A stretch of DNA of 13,377 nt from Entrophospora sp. SA101 (GCA_958430865.1 CAUDNR010004312.1:5584-18960); one strand, 5' to 3'; counted from the first letter of the stretch, positions 1-8,653 are shown. Notes: generated by a model from the letters alone, not told the origin. Numbers and translations: made by a program.

Positions 1-56
1 CTTGATTTAATGGATTGAGGTTTAAGAATAAACTAAAGCTATAATAATAATAATAA
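1..56 (+). repeat. Direct repeat, copy 1
   Basis: This stretch is identical to 3473-3528 in the same orientation. It begins CTTGATTTAATGGATTGAGG and runs into an AAT-type microsatellite, where the two copies diverge. It starts at the first base of the window, so the real repeat may extend further upstream. In both copies an asparagine-rich frame opens just after the shared ACTAAAG, which suggests duplication of the 5' edge of a coding exon with its intron end. A transposon end is the alternative. Confidence 0.9.
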
Positions 57-84
57 TAATAATAATTATAATAATTATAATAAT

Positions 85-141
<57 letters not shown>

Positions 142-831
142 AGTAATGGTATTGATTATATTGATGATGGTATTAACTCGTTAATTTCAGGCATTTACAC
201 AAACGACGGATTTGATTTCATTAATTACAACATCAATACTAATAATAATGTTAATAATGTTAATAATAATAATAACATCAACGACGACAACAATATAATA
301 GATAATAATAATCTCATCAATGACACTAAATCAGATTTGCAAAATCTATATCTATATCTAAATAACTATGTCAATAATGATAATCCTAATAATTATAACT
401 GTATTAATTACAACAACTCTCAAACGAACATTGACAATGGTTCAGAATTCACATTAGAATCATTGATAGATAATAATCCAGATTTTTATAATAAGCAAAG
501 TGATGGATTCACTATTAATCATCAATATCAATATCAAATTAACAATGGAAATAATAACGATGATGCTTCAGTAATGTTTTCACCAACAAGTATAATAAAA
601 TTTTTTGATGATAATGCATATTTAAATTTTTATTTTAATCAGCAGGATTTTGGTGTCTTCAATGACCAGTCTACAATATTCAACAATAATAATACTATTG
701 ATGGTAATGATAGCAATGCTAATGTTAGTGTTAATAATAATACTGATAATAATAATAATTATAGAGTATTAAGTAATGGACAAAGTCCAGTTATTATCAA
801 TAATAAAGATTTCAACGAAGAAAATTATTAA
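39..831 (+). CDS. Asparagine-rich protein, 3' exon (5' end not in window)
   Basis: An open frame runs without a stop from just after a TAA at 34-36 to the TAA at 829-831, about 263 codons. No in-frame ATG lies near its start, and a plausible splice acceptor (ACTAAAG) ends at 38, so this reads best as the last exon of a gene whose start lies upstream. The protein is dominated by Asn, Asp, Ile and Tyr: first a poly-Asn tract from the microsatellite, then a less repetitive part with segments such as FTLESLIDNNPDFYNKQSDG and SPTSIIKFFDDNAYLNFYF, ending in DFNEENY. The non-repetitive half makes pure chance unlikely. No catalytic domain is visible; such tails are common in fungal regulatory proteins, but no function can be assigned. 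It converges on the MAPEG gene, with 136 bases between the two stops. Confidence 0.5.
41..140 (+). repeat. AAT/TAAT microsatellite
   Basis: About 100 bases of nearly pure AAT repeat, broken by a few TAT units. In the open frame it codes for a run of Asn with scattered Tyr. Its length probably varies between strains or nuclei. Confidence 0.9.
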
Positions 832-967
832 TATAGTTAAGCTAGAATGGAGTTAGAATTCCTTTATTATAATTACTATTAATTATATCAAATAGCTGTT
901 AATATTTTTGTAATATTCGTTATCACCATTATCATCATTATTATGATTTATTTGCTATTTATGCTTT

Positions 968-1684
968 TTAATAATAAGTTAATAAAGAGTATGCACTAGA
1001 AATGGTTGTTCCAACTAAAGCGAGTGAACCAAAATAGCCAAATCCTCCTCTGTGTCTTTTATCAGGTTCTCCAGTGGAATATCCGACAGCATAAGCAATA
1101 CGGCCTTTTAATTTTTTTGAAAAAAAAAAAATAATTAAAATAATAGATAATATTATAATATATATATTATTATCATTCATACCAATTATCCAAACACCTC
1201 CTGCAACAGCAGATATAATTGGATGTTTTAATCCACCAATAGTAAGCCTAAATAACAATAATATATATATAAATAATAATAAATCGTTTTTTAAACAATA
1301 TATATTAACATATATTTACGTAAAAAGGAATTGAGGATATTGTTCCAAAGTATTCTGAACAACAAAAAAAATTTCTATTATTAACAAAGAATTTGATTTA
1401 TTATTATTGATTGATTAATTAAAATTTTTTTTTTATTTACTTGATGTGCTCGTTGAATACAATTGAAAATAAATTTTTTTTTATCCTTCTCAACTTCTTC
1501 TTTTGAAGCATACACTAAAAAAAAATCACAATTAGTTGATTGTTAAATTGGATTTTTATCAAAACATTATTTATTATATACACGTACTATATGGATATTC
1601 TACACCATATACTTTACGAGCTTTTGTTGTTTTCATTCCAAGATATACAGTAAGAACTATAGACGATAATCCAGTTAAAATGAC
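968..1684 (-). CDS. Microsomal glutathione S-transferase 3-like (MAPEG) enzyme, first exon unresolved
   Basis: Five minus-strand exons join in frame: 1684-1588, 1514-1441, 1354-1320, 1247-1183 and 1104-968. All introns have gt..ag ends (78 bases for the last). They encode 135 residues matching the MGST3 branch of MAPEG almost end to end: VILTG then KARKVYGVEYP, FNCIQRAHQNTLE, the GG-LKHP turn, RIAYAVGYSTGEPDKRHRG and a last membrane span, LALVGTTISSAYSLL. Family members are small four-helix membrane proteins of the ER and related membranes that conjugate glutathione to lipophilic electrophiles or reduce lipid hydroperoxides. About ten N-terminal residues are missing: exon 1684-1588 starts at a good acceptor (TTAG) in phase 0 with no start codon. 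The acceptor lies only five bases past the HMG-box stop. One candidate start exon is 1874-1848 inside the HMG exon in another frame, but its residues do not resemble the usual family N-terminus. Confidence 0.9.
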
Positions 1685-1689
1685 CTAAT

Positions 1690-2736
1690 TTACATATATA
1701 GTTTATCATTATCATTATTATTATAATTATAATTATAATTATAATTATTATTATTTATAAATGTGTTGAATTGCGACTGAGCAAGAAGAAGCTCATCAGT
1801 TGTTTGTGCATGTTGAGCATTCTTAATAAGGCGTTTTATTGATTTACTATTGTCATCTTGTAATTCGTATTCATTGGTTGGCAGTTTAATTGTATCTTCT
1901 TGTTTCTTTTTGTTTTCTACAGTCTAATAATAATAATTACAATAATGATATTTAACGAATAATATATATAATTGTGAAGGAATATAAATAAATATTTACT
2001 AAATTATAGGTATTTATTTCTTCTTTATATTTGCTTATGGCTATGTCTCTCAATTCAAGATATGGCTAAGTAAAGTAAATATAAAATAAATAATGTTTTG
2101 TCAAATCAAATAGATATTAATATTCCATTGTTATTATTATTAATATTACCTTTTTTTCTTCTAAGGTCATCTTCTGCCATATTTGTCCAAGAATTTTACA
2201 TAATTCTTTGGTTTTCTTTTCGGGATATATCTTACTAATTTCTTCCCTGATTTTTCAATAAATAGACATTAATACATACTTATATACAAATCATAAACAC
2301 ACACATATACGTATATATGATGTTTTGCTTATTACCTTTTTGCCTTGACAAATTGTATATATGCATTAGCTGGTCTTTTTGGCGCATTGGGATCTTTAAC
2401 TCTCTTTATTTTTTTGATAGTTTTGCCACCATCATCTTCATTGCCTTTTTCTCGTGGATTGATTAAATTCTTTCTTTTATTATTATTATTGCTAATACTT
2501 TTAATAGTTGGTGAAATTGCAGTACTAGTAGTTGTCCTTGTTGTAGATGTTATAATATCAGTAGAATCAGTAGTGGGAAATGAAGTTGAAGAAGCCGGAG
2601 GTGAAGAGGTTGACGATGTTTCCGCTGTTGCTGAAATTTTAGGCGATTTAACAATTACTGGCATAGTAGGTAATACGCGTTCAAAATTGTTCATATTACT
2701 ACTGATGCTATTATTATTAGAAATTTGAGTTGCCAT
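1690..2736 (-). CDS. HMG-box DNA-binding protein
   Basis: Four exons (2736-2336, 2246-2150, 2065-2000, 1923-1690) join in frame with gt..ag introns of 89, 84 and 76 bases and give 265 residues. ATG 2736 opens a Ser/Thr/Pro-rich disordered region to about residue 95 and then a basic stretch. The single HMG box spans about 114-183, from KDPNAPKRPANAYIQF through KTKELCKILGQIW and EEKKPYLELRD to YKEEI, with the usual Trp and aromatic positions intact. The last exon adds a charged tail with an NYNYNYN tract from a microsatellite. HMG boxes bend DNA in the nucleus. The KDPNAPKRP entry resembles HMGB/Nhp6-type boxes as much as MATA-type boxes, both expanded in arbuscular mycorrhizal fungi; a mating role cannot be claimed. 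Spacing to the MAPEG gene downstream is abnormally tight, and in-frame read-through splicing is possible on paper (donor at 1847, acceptor ending at 1657). Confidence 0.9.
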
Positions 2737-3472
2737 GTTAGTAATAATAAGTCTATTATTGAATTAAGTTTCTTTTTTTTAAAAAATAAATTATTGATAT
2801 GATTCTTCCTTATTACGTGACACATTTTTATTATTATTATGCACTTTGACGTGTTTTATCAATGTGAGAACGTTCGTTACACTATTATGTGTAGCATTTC
2901 CTTTTTTGGTATGATATTCAAGCCTCCAGGAAATTTTCACACAATTTTAATTACAGACAGAATCCTGGAACAGCTTTTTAATTATAGAAATTTAAAATGA
3001 CAAAACGTCCCGTTTAGTTGCGAATCTTGTTTCAATAGATGTAATAAAGCTACATTTACATTATGGGCTAAGAATGGAGAGTATAAATGAGATACAACTA
3101 AATTGATTTACTGCCTGTTGGAGCTTTTGAAGTATTGTAATTTGTAAATTATGATTATTATCGTCATAATTATCATATATTTGCTTTAATGTTATTAACT
3201 CTATTATAATTATATTTAAAAGTATGATAGTTCATTGAAAGATATTATAACAGTTGATTTAAAATGAGCAGACATAAGGTTTTTGAATAATATAATTTAA
3301 AATTATTCACAAATTCTATTAAATCATCAAGTATTATATTAATTGGGAGTATCAATATATTTATTTATTTGAATTTTAGAGTGTTTTGTTTTGTTTTATA
3401 TTTGATTGATTTGATTTGATTTGATTTGAATTCAAAAAAAAAACAGAATTCAATTTTTAATTTGATAATTAC
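2737..3472. other. Intergenic region upstream of the HMG gene
   Basis: No convincing gene is seen on either strand. The first 150 bases should hold the HMG gene's 5' leader and promoter. TTACGTGAC (2813) and TTGACGTG (2846) resemble bZIP/CRE-type sites, but that is only a string match. An ATG with a short frame at 3264 (MSRHK, then a possible gt donor) could be a small first exon for the frame at 3511, but nothing confirms it. Confidence 0.4.
3401..3429 (+). repeat. TTGATT/TTTGA short tandem repeat
   Basis: About five imperfect copies of a five-base TTGAT unit follow one another, shortly upstream of the second copy of the 56-base repeat. It looks like ordinary slippage sequence. Confidence 0.75.
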
Positions 3473-3528
3473 CTTGATTTAATGGATTGAGGTTTAAGAA
3501 TAAACTAAAGCTATAATAATAATAATAA
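3473..3528 (+). repeat. Direct repeat, copy 2
   Basis: Identical to bases 1-56 at an offset of 3472 bases. The match ends in the AAT microsatellite, where this copy is shorter and continues AAAAATTATTC. The pair brackets the Asn-rich exon and the MAPEG and HMG genes. Confidence 0.9.
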
Positions 3529-3616
3529 AAATTATTCTAAATATAATGAATTTCTTGATATCAATAATAATGGATTTTTGGAAAAAAATTTTCTAATTGC
3601 CCAAACTATCTGCTAA
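3511..3616 (+). pseudogene. Short Asn-rich exon fragment after repeat copy 2
   Basis: The frame that follows the repeated ACTAAAG acceptor-like sequence stays open for 34 codons here, reading YNNNNKNYSKYNEF and ending in AQTIC before a TAA at 3614-3616. It uses the same phase as the long frame at 39-831. This suggests a truncated paralogous copy of that exon, or a genuine short last exon of another gene. Beyond the shared 56 bases the two do not resemble each other. Confidence 0.35.
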
Positions 3617-3663
3617 GCTAAAGTTGTGTATATTTTTAAATTTAATTGATAAAGGATATAATT

Positions 3664-3698
3664 TACAGTCAAACCTTGTTGCAGGGGATGAACGGAAC
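3664..3698 (+). mobile_element. Possible DNA-transposon end (TACAGTCAAACC...)
   Basis: TACAG followed by TCAAACCTTGTTGCAGGGG has the look of a Tc1/mariner/pogo-type terminus after a TA target site. Similar TACAG starts occur at 5429 and 8334. The partner end was not found, so this is only a suggestion. Confidence 0.25.
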
Positions 3699-3839
3699 AC
3701 ATAAGAAAATTGTAGTAATTTATGGATCATGTATTTTCAATTATTTAAGGTAGAGTTTGTGTATTATATATGACAAAATGAGTCAACCTTTGAAACAAAG
3801 CATGATTTAAAAAATTCAATGCCTTTTAATTGATGAATG

Positions 3840-4285
3840 ACGGTCGATCTATTCCAGATCCCCCTTTACAAAAAGGTGCTGGACAATCACCAATCTCTAA
3901 TGAAGTGTTCAAACACCTAATCCAGATACCATAGAAATTCTGGTTTTATCCACGTCTCACATTCCATCAGCTTGGAAACAGGTCAATGTTCGTCCCTTAC
4001 CAAAACCCAAAGAATGGAATTATCAACATACACTTGACCTATTACTACAAAATCATCACAAACCAAACTTTCATCTACCATGTTAACTTGCTCCATCCTA
4101 AAAGGAAATAATTTTGCTGGCTTACAAGAAAATCATACCAAGAACCAATCTAAATTATAAATGCAATCCCTGAAAATTTAAAAAAAGAAAGTTGGATTCT
4201 CTCACAAGACTGAGCAAGGCTTTTGACCTAATAAATAAGAGAAATCTTCACCAGGTTCAAAGAAGTCTGGAACATACATGATGGC
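3840..4285 (+). pseudogene. Decayed non-LTR retrotransposon reverse transcriptase
   Basis: Pieces of a LINE-type reverse transcriptase can be read on the + strand if frames are changed several times. In order they are: EVFKHL; IPSAWKQVNVRPLPKPKEWNY (3963-4025), the region before the fingers motif; ILKGNNFAGLQENHTK (4097-4145), matching the LQ-G-x-FCGL segment; ESWILSQD and then SKAFDLINKRNL (4188-4245), which is catalytic motif A with the final Asp of the A-F-D string. Several stops and shifts separate them, and motif C (YxDD) is not visible. This family copies its own RNA into DNA at the insertion site; this copy is long dead and truncated at both ends. Such remnants are common in Glomeromycotina genomes. 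Confidence 0.7.
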
Positions 4286-4976
4286 GAGAATCATTTTAAT
4301 AAAATTTGAAGCTTTCGAAAAAACTACTTAATATTAAGCTTTCAAAACCCGAAATTGAAATCGAATCGGAATTAACCTAATTTGAAATCCTAATTCGAAT
4401 AAAACTCATTCAATCCTTTTGATTTTGATTATTATTAGACAAACTCCTTGTTCCAAGAACATTTGAAGAATTAGAAGTTGTCAAAGAACCTGTTTCATCC
4501 AAAAAATCATCATTTTGATATTTATTTCAATAGGTGGATTTTGGACATCCATCCGCTAAATGTTCTTGCATCAACTATGGACTTCCTTTTTTTCCAGGTA
4601 GATTTATACTTGCCAAGATATCTTTATTAAAATGTGCGCAAATGATGTCCGGAGGTCTTCTTGACATAATTTAAAACCAATATATTTTTTTTAATTTAGC
4701 ATTTCAAATTTCAAATTTATTTTATTTCGAATTTTGGAAACTTTAATATTAATATTAATATTAATTGGTTGAATTCGAAATCATTTTATTTTATTATTAA
4801 AAAACAAAAAAATTTTAGAAAATTTGTTCATTATTTACAATGAACTTATCTATATTATCTGGTATTTTATCAAGAACAAATCAACAAACATCGATGATTT
4901 GTTCTTCGATATTTACTAAATCTATTCTTTCTAATTTAATTTAATACAATTATTGAAAATTTCAATCAATTTTGCT
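4286..4976. other. No clear gene; AT-rich spacer
   Basis: This stretch holds a TAATAT tandem repeat (4743-4765) and a pair of GAAATTGAAATC / GAATCGGAATT strings that may be transposon debris. A 34-codon frame starts with ATG at 4840 and runs to TAA at about 4944, with nothing to support it. Short pieces on either strand between 4440 and 4670, such as GHPSAKCSC, look faintly protein-like but are broken by stops. Confidence 0.4.
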
Positions 4977-4979
4977 TAC

Positions 4980-5438
4980 CTATTTGGTTACCATAAACTA
5001 TTGTTAAGTCTACTAAATTTTTACAATAATGTGCAATTGATTGAAATAGCTTTCCTAAAAGTTCATTATCATCTGGAAAAGTATTAATATTTCCATTGAT
5101 ATTAATAAATCGGCAATGAAATATTTTTCATATATTCTATTTTGATATCAGTAGCAGTTGGTATTAATGATAAAGTCTTTAAATTTTTAAGATTTGGTAA
5201 TAATATATTATATATATCACGTGCTTCTCTGCTTGAATAACTAATTTATTGATTGTGAATGTGAGAGTATTGCATTTTTGAAATTATCTGATAAAGCTTG
5301 ATCAATGTCTGAAAAAATGGTAAATTTCTTTATTTGGTTTTGTGCTTTAATTAGTTGAGTTCGACTATCTTCAAACTTTTTGTTGTATTTACTATAATAC
5401 GTTTTTAATGATTGAATAAATTTGCAAGTACAGCTCAC
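4980..5438 (-). pseudogene. Decayed leucine-rich-repeat / F-box-type gene fragment
   Basis: Read on the minus strand, ATG 5438 opens 65 codons with KTYYSKYNKKFEDSRTQL and IKKFTIFSDIDQAL up to a TAG at 5241-5243. Changing frame gives REARDIYNILLPNLKNLKTL. After another shift near 5117 comes PDDNELLGKLFQSIAHYC and NLVDLTIVYGNQI, ending at a good splice donor (G at 4980, gtaagc). The LPNLKNLKTLSL and CKNLVDLTIV segments have leucine-rich-repeat spacing, as in F-box/LRR proteins, which are abundant in this group of fungi. Two or more frameshifts mean it cannot make a full protein. The family call rests on the repeat pattern alone; no F-box was identified. Confidence 0.45.
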
Positions 5439-5640
5439 TCTCTCTATAACGGCCCTTTCTATAACGGCCTCTATTCTATAACGCGCTGTGAATCAGAACC
5501 CAAAACTTTACTATATAAAAACCTTACTATATAACGGTTTTCTTAATTAAAATTCCTATAGTGTATAACGGCCTGCCTCTGAAAATTCTCTCTTATGTTT
5601 TATATGTTGTCTATAACGGCCGACGATCATGATCTGAGGT
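5429..5640 (+). repeat. CTATAACGGCC repeat cluster, probable DNA-transposon terminus
   Basis: The string CTATAACGGCC occurs at 5444, 5459 and 5611, with close variants TATAACGCGC (5477), ATATAACGG (5529) and TGTATAACGGCC (5562). It starts with TACAGCTCACTCTCTCTATAAC, which looks like a pogo/Tigger-type terminus after a TA site. Subterminal repeats of this sort commonly bind transposase. No matching inverted end (GGCCGTTATAG) was seen, so the element is incomplete or solitary. Confidence 0.55.
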
Positions 5641-6269
5641 AATCATTACCAAAATTAAGAAATCCAGTGTGTGTCACTCTCAATTATTAAATATTAATAA
5701 GAATTACTCCAAGACCAGAACATTTACTAATCATCGACACATAAAAAACAATTATTAGTTTGAACGAATGAATAAGAATAGGTAACAAAATTTTAACCCA
5801 TGCAATTGTTGATTGACCAATCAAAGTCGTGAATTTGATAACGTAAAAATAAATAAATGTTGGTTTGATTCATTTTGTCAGCAATCACTTTACCAACAAT
5901 TGTTTCGTTAACAAATGGTTCGAATTTAAGAAGTTGGAAGCAACTATGCGACAAACCTTTGAAATAGTCTAACAAATTAAATTGTACTACTCGAAAATGT
6001 ATTTAAAGGGTTGGTTTTCAACTTGGTTGAAGAATAACTCTCTTCCTAACTCTTCTCTTGACCATACCTCTCGATGTAATCAAAATAACCTTAATATAAT
6101 GAATGTCGACAAAATGATTGTAAACGCAACCAATATTTAAGATATACTATTAAGACAAAACATGAACGATGTATGAAAAAATCAAACAAATATAAAAAAC
6201 AAAATTTACAACCCAAGAAAATTTTTTTTGCATGTTCTAATAAAATTTCCATTGTTGCTGCTGCATCAT
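5641..6269. other. No clear gene; weak minus-strand frame
   Basis: The only notable frame is 5975-5793 on the minus strand, 60 codons with GLSHSCFQLLKFEPFVNETI and IYLFLRYQIHDFDWSINN. Its composition is protein-like rather than simple repeat, so it may be a remnant exon, but I do not recognise the family. No intact upstream exon was found between 5976 and 6250. Confidence 0.3.
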
Positions 6270-6432
6270 CTATTGTTGATTAAATGTACTCAGATCATAA
6301 TCAACTGCATTTTTGATATTTTTGATATTTTCGATAAATTCATTTTTGTTTAATCTTTTTGTCATACTTTTCTTTTAGTGCGTTGACATTTTTTTTGATT
6401 TCGACTTGATGATAGTCCAAGATATCAAACAT
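6270..6432 (-). pseudogene. Coiled-coil gene remnant with a frameshift
   Basis: From ATG 6432 the minus strand reads MFDILDYHQVEIKKNVNALK and KEKYDKKIK before a TGA. One frame over, the same register continues as NEFIENIKNIKNAVDYDLST up to FNQQ and a TAG at 6272-6270. The heptad-like spacing of Ile, Val and Leu among Lys and Glu suggests a coiled coil. A single shift near the KQK/KNE join breaks it. It vaguely resembles the Lys-rich part of the minus-strand fragment at 5438, so both could come from one expanded family. No function can be assigned. Confidence 0.3.
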
Positions 6433-6839
6433 TTAGATTGGCTCCTTTGTAGACAATGATTGTGATAACCATGTCCACACGTGAGTATATACACTACGAT
6501 TATTCAAATTAGTATAGATAGTGTGATCACAATATACGTAATTGCAAAAAATGTTTGTAGATGGTTTCCTAGAAATAATAAATCCTCTTTGAAGGTGACG
6601 TTTGGTTATTTCGTAAACTAAAGAATGCAATTAACATCATTAGATGAAGTTTTATTAATCAAAGGATACTGATTTCGTGTTTGACATAGTGGTAGTACTT
6701 TTACTGAATCTAAATAGAATGCAAGGTCGAACTTAAAAGAGTCAATTTAACTAACTGGTTTGTAAAAAATTACCTCAACATCCTCAATCAGAATCGAAGT
6801 GGAGATTTTCACTTTAACCGCTATATAAACCTCCACAAG
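6433..6839. other. No clear gene
   Basis: A minus-strand frame at 6630-6433 has unremarkable composition and no recognisable motif. The + strand before 6840 may hold further decayed helicase sequence (for example HFNRYINLHK at about 6808-6838), but it is too broken to delimit. Confidence 0.3.
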
Positions 6840-7173
6840 CATGTCATTCTTCAAGAAGGTGCAAAGGTAATGTTCCTCAACAACAAGTTGATCGATCATG
6901 GAATTTGCAGTGGGACAATAATCAAAATGACTGATCCTCAAAATGTTGAAAGTTATCTTTCTGACAACCCGCAACATCACAAAGATGACTGTGCAAAAAG
7001 AAACCATTTACTTTAATATCAATGAAAGCCCTGCATCAAGGCAACAGTTTCCTCTTCATAATGCCTTCGCTCTTACCGTGCACAAACCCCAAGAATTGAT
7101 ATTACCTCACAAAACTGTCAACATTGATGAAAATATGTTTGCGTCAAGTATACGTGTAGTTACAACAGAGTGA
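6840..7173 (+). pseudogene. Decayed PIF1-type / Helitron-like helicase, C-terminal part
   Basis: Two frames together give the end of a PIF1-family helicase. Frame one (from 6840) reads LQEGAKVMFLNNKLIDHGIC then SGTIIK, the usual GA-VM-L-N--GL-NGT block. Frame two (from about 7005) reads YFNINESPASRQQFPLHNAF, then ALTVHKPQELILPHKTV and NIDENMFASS, the final helicase motif and what follows. Canonical members have T-x-H-K-x-Q-G there; this copy has Glu in place of Gly. The frame ends at a TGA (7171-7173) where members normally go on to an AYVA-SR segment. PIF1 helicases unwind DNA 5' to 3'; in these fungi the large numbers come from Helitron-like elements. With a frameshift and no Walker A motif in sight, this is a relic. 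Confidence 0.75.
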
Positions 7174-7943
7174 CTTCTTGAGATTTTGGGTTTCGGCTTT
7201 TCTTGTATAAAAATTATCAATCCATGATTTGAGAATACACAGGAAAGACGTGAACCAGAGAGGTCTTGGCCAAATTAAAAAGTAGCAAAAGCAATTAATT
7301 AATATTTAATTAATATATCGAATTTAAAAATTTCATAAAGCTCACTGCGCGCTCCCTGGTAAAATCTTGTTAATAGTTTCAATCAGTTCATTTGTTGCCA
7401 TATTGCACAATTGACGTTTTTATTGAAGCAACATCATTATTGTCGTTTATTTTATCTACTCGAAGTAAGTCATCATCATTCATATTATCTATCATATACA
7501 AATTCTTCTTCTGAGCTTCGTATTTTCAGTTTGAGCAGGTTTGTAAAATTGAAAATTGCTCTTCGCCTTTACATCCAGCACCCTTTGCATGATGATTTAA
7601 GTAAACTTCATCCCAGCATCTATTAAAATTTATTGTTTTAACACAAATACAAACAATTTCCTTAGCATGAATAATATGATAAAAATGATCAAATTTCAAA
7701 GTATTTTTACCTAACATAGTAATAATCAACCCAATTTACTTGATGAGCCAATTCATTTTCTAATCTTAAACAAACCCACAAGTTACCTATTACTATATAT
7801 ATTGCTCTGGCCCTCGGAAAAGTATCCTTTTTACAATCAATTAATTTAAACATCGACCTCTTTTTTAGTGGTGTCAAAATAACCTTGGTTAATTTACAAA
7901 TTTATCTGCAAGATCCAATCGCTGCAGAACGTTTTATTTAGTG
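7174..7943. other. No clear gene; short frames only
   Basis: Minus-strand fragments here include a 35-codon frame of Asp/Asn-rich residues around 7400-7480, MATNELIETINKILPGSAQ from ATG 7401, and a 67-codon frame at 7729-7526 with CWDEVYLNHHAKGAGCKGEE. They look like pieces of old exons but do not connect and match no family I can name. Confidence 0.3.
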
Positions 7944-8069
7944 ATGAAGTACCAGTACAAAGAACTAACTGACAAAGAAATCGTTAGAGCATTGAGGCCA
8001 AATCCTGAAATTGACAATTCTGATGAAGAGAAAGAAGTGGAAACAGTATATAGTTATCAGATAGTTTAG
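7944..8069 (+). pseudogene. Possible pogo/Tigger transposase C-terminal tail
   Basis: A 41-residue frame reads YKELTDKEIVRAL, then an acidic stretch (NSDEEKEVE) and VYSYQIV before a TAG. Pogo/Tigger (CENP-B-like) transposases end in a similar way: a short L-T-D-E-E-I-V helix, a run of acidic residues, then a P-x-S-x-x-E-A segment. About 40 bases downstream come repeated CTATAAAG / TTTATAATGG strings (8113-8160) like those near the ends of such elements. The catalytic DDE part is not visible upstream, so the assignment is weak. Confidence 0.35.
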
Positions 8070-8653
8070 ACTTAGTTACCATGAATTTCAATTTATTTAT
8101 ATATAATAAGTTCGCTATAAAGAGATTTTTCTTTATAATGGAACCGAGTCTTTACTATAATTATTGTGGTATACCATGCCTACTACATTATCACTAGTAC
8201 GTGTCCAATTTTAAGAAACAATCTACAAAGTCTTTGTAAAATATTCAGGCTGTTCTATATTAAAAACTTTTATGTGTGACATAGGTCAATTGGGAAGGAT
8301 GTAGTGATGACGATATATTAATATTAATATATGTACAGTAACGCCTAATCCATGTGGTCGCTAATAGCATAGTGACAATTTTGTATATGAAAATAAAAAT
8401 CTATACGTGAAAATTAAATTGGCCAATCAAAAAGGAATTTCTACCCGTGTTTATGTAAAAGAATCATCATATTAAAAACCATTTATGGGAAGCAATCATT
8501 AAGGATAAAAAAAAATTATGTAAATAATATTAATAATATTAAATATTGTTTGTTTACGTTCCATCCTAAAAAAGAAATAAATTATTTTCATCGTATATAT
8601 ACTGTATACTGTATATACAGTTATTATTCATTTTTTTTCGTTTTTTTTTATGA
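8070..8653. other. No gene; possible transposon ends and a palindrome
   Basis: The stretch holds TATAAAG/TATAATGG strings (8113-8160), a TACAG-type terminus at 8334, AT microsatellite, and a 14-base perfect palindrome, ACTGTATATACAGT, at 8608-8621. No open frame with protein-like composition was seen. Confidence 0.45.
8334..8383 (+). mobile_element. Possible DNA-transposon end (TACAGTAACGCC...)
   Basis: TACAGTAACGCCTAATCC, followed by GTGGTCGCTAATAGC, looks like a Tc1/mariner/pogo-type terminus with alternating strong and weak blocks. Its inverted partner was not identified within the window. Confidence 0.3.

Noticed and set aside
2345..2728. A 127-codon + strand open frame rich in Leu and Val
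   Set aside because: It lies exactly opposite HMG exon 1, and its hydrophobic runs are the reverse complement of Asn/Ser/Thr codons.
5905..5930. GGTTCGAAT string resembling a tRNA T-arm
   Set aside because: No acceptor stem, anticodon arm or D-arm fits around it.
6433..6630. A 65-codon minus-strand frame with several Cys and Trp residues
   Set aside because: No motif, no partner exon and no repeat of its pattern; length is within chance for this DNA.
6747..7007. An 86-codon minus-strand frame
   Set aside because: It overlaps the + strand helicase relic, which has clear family motifs; the minus-strand frame has none.
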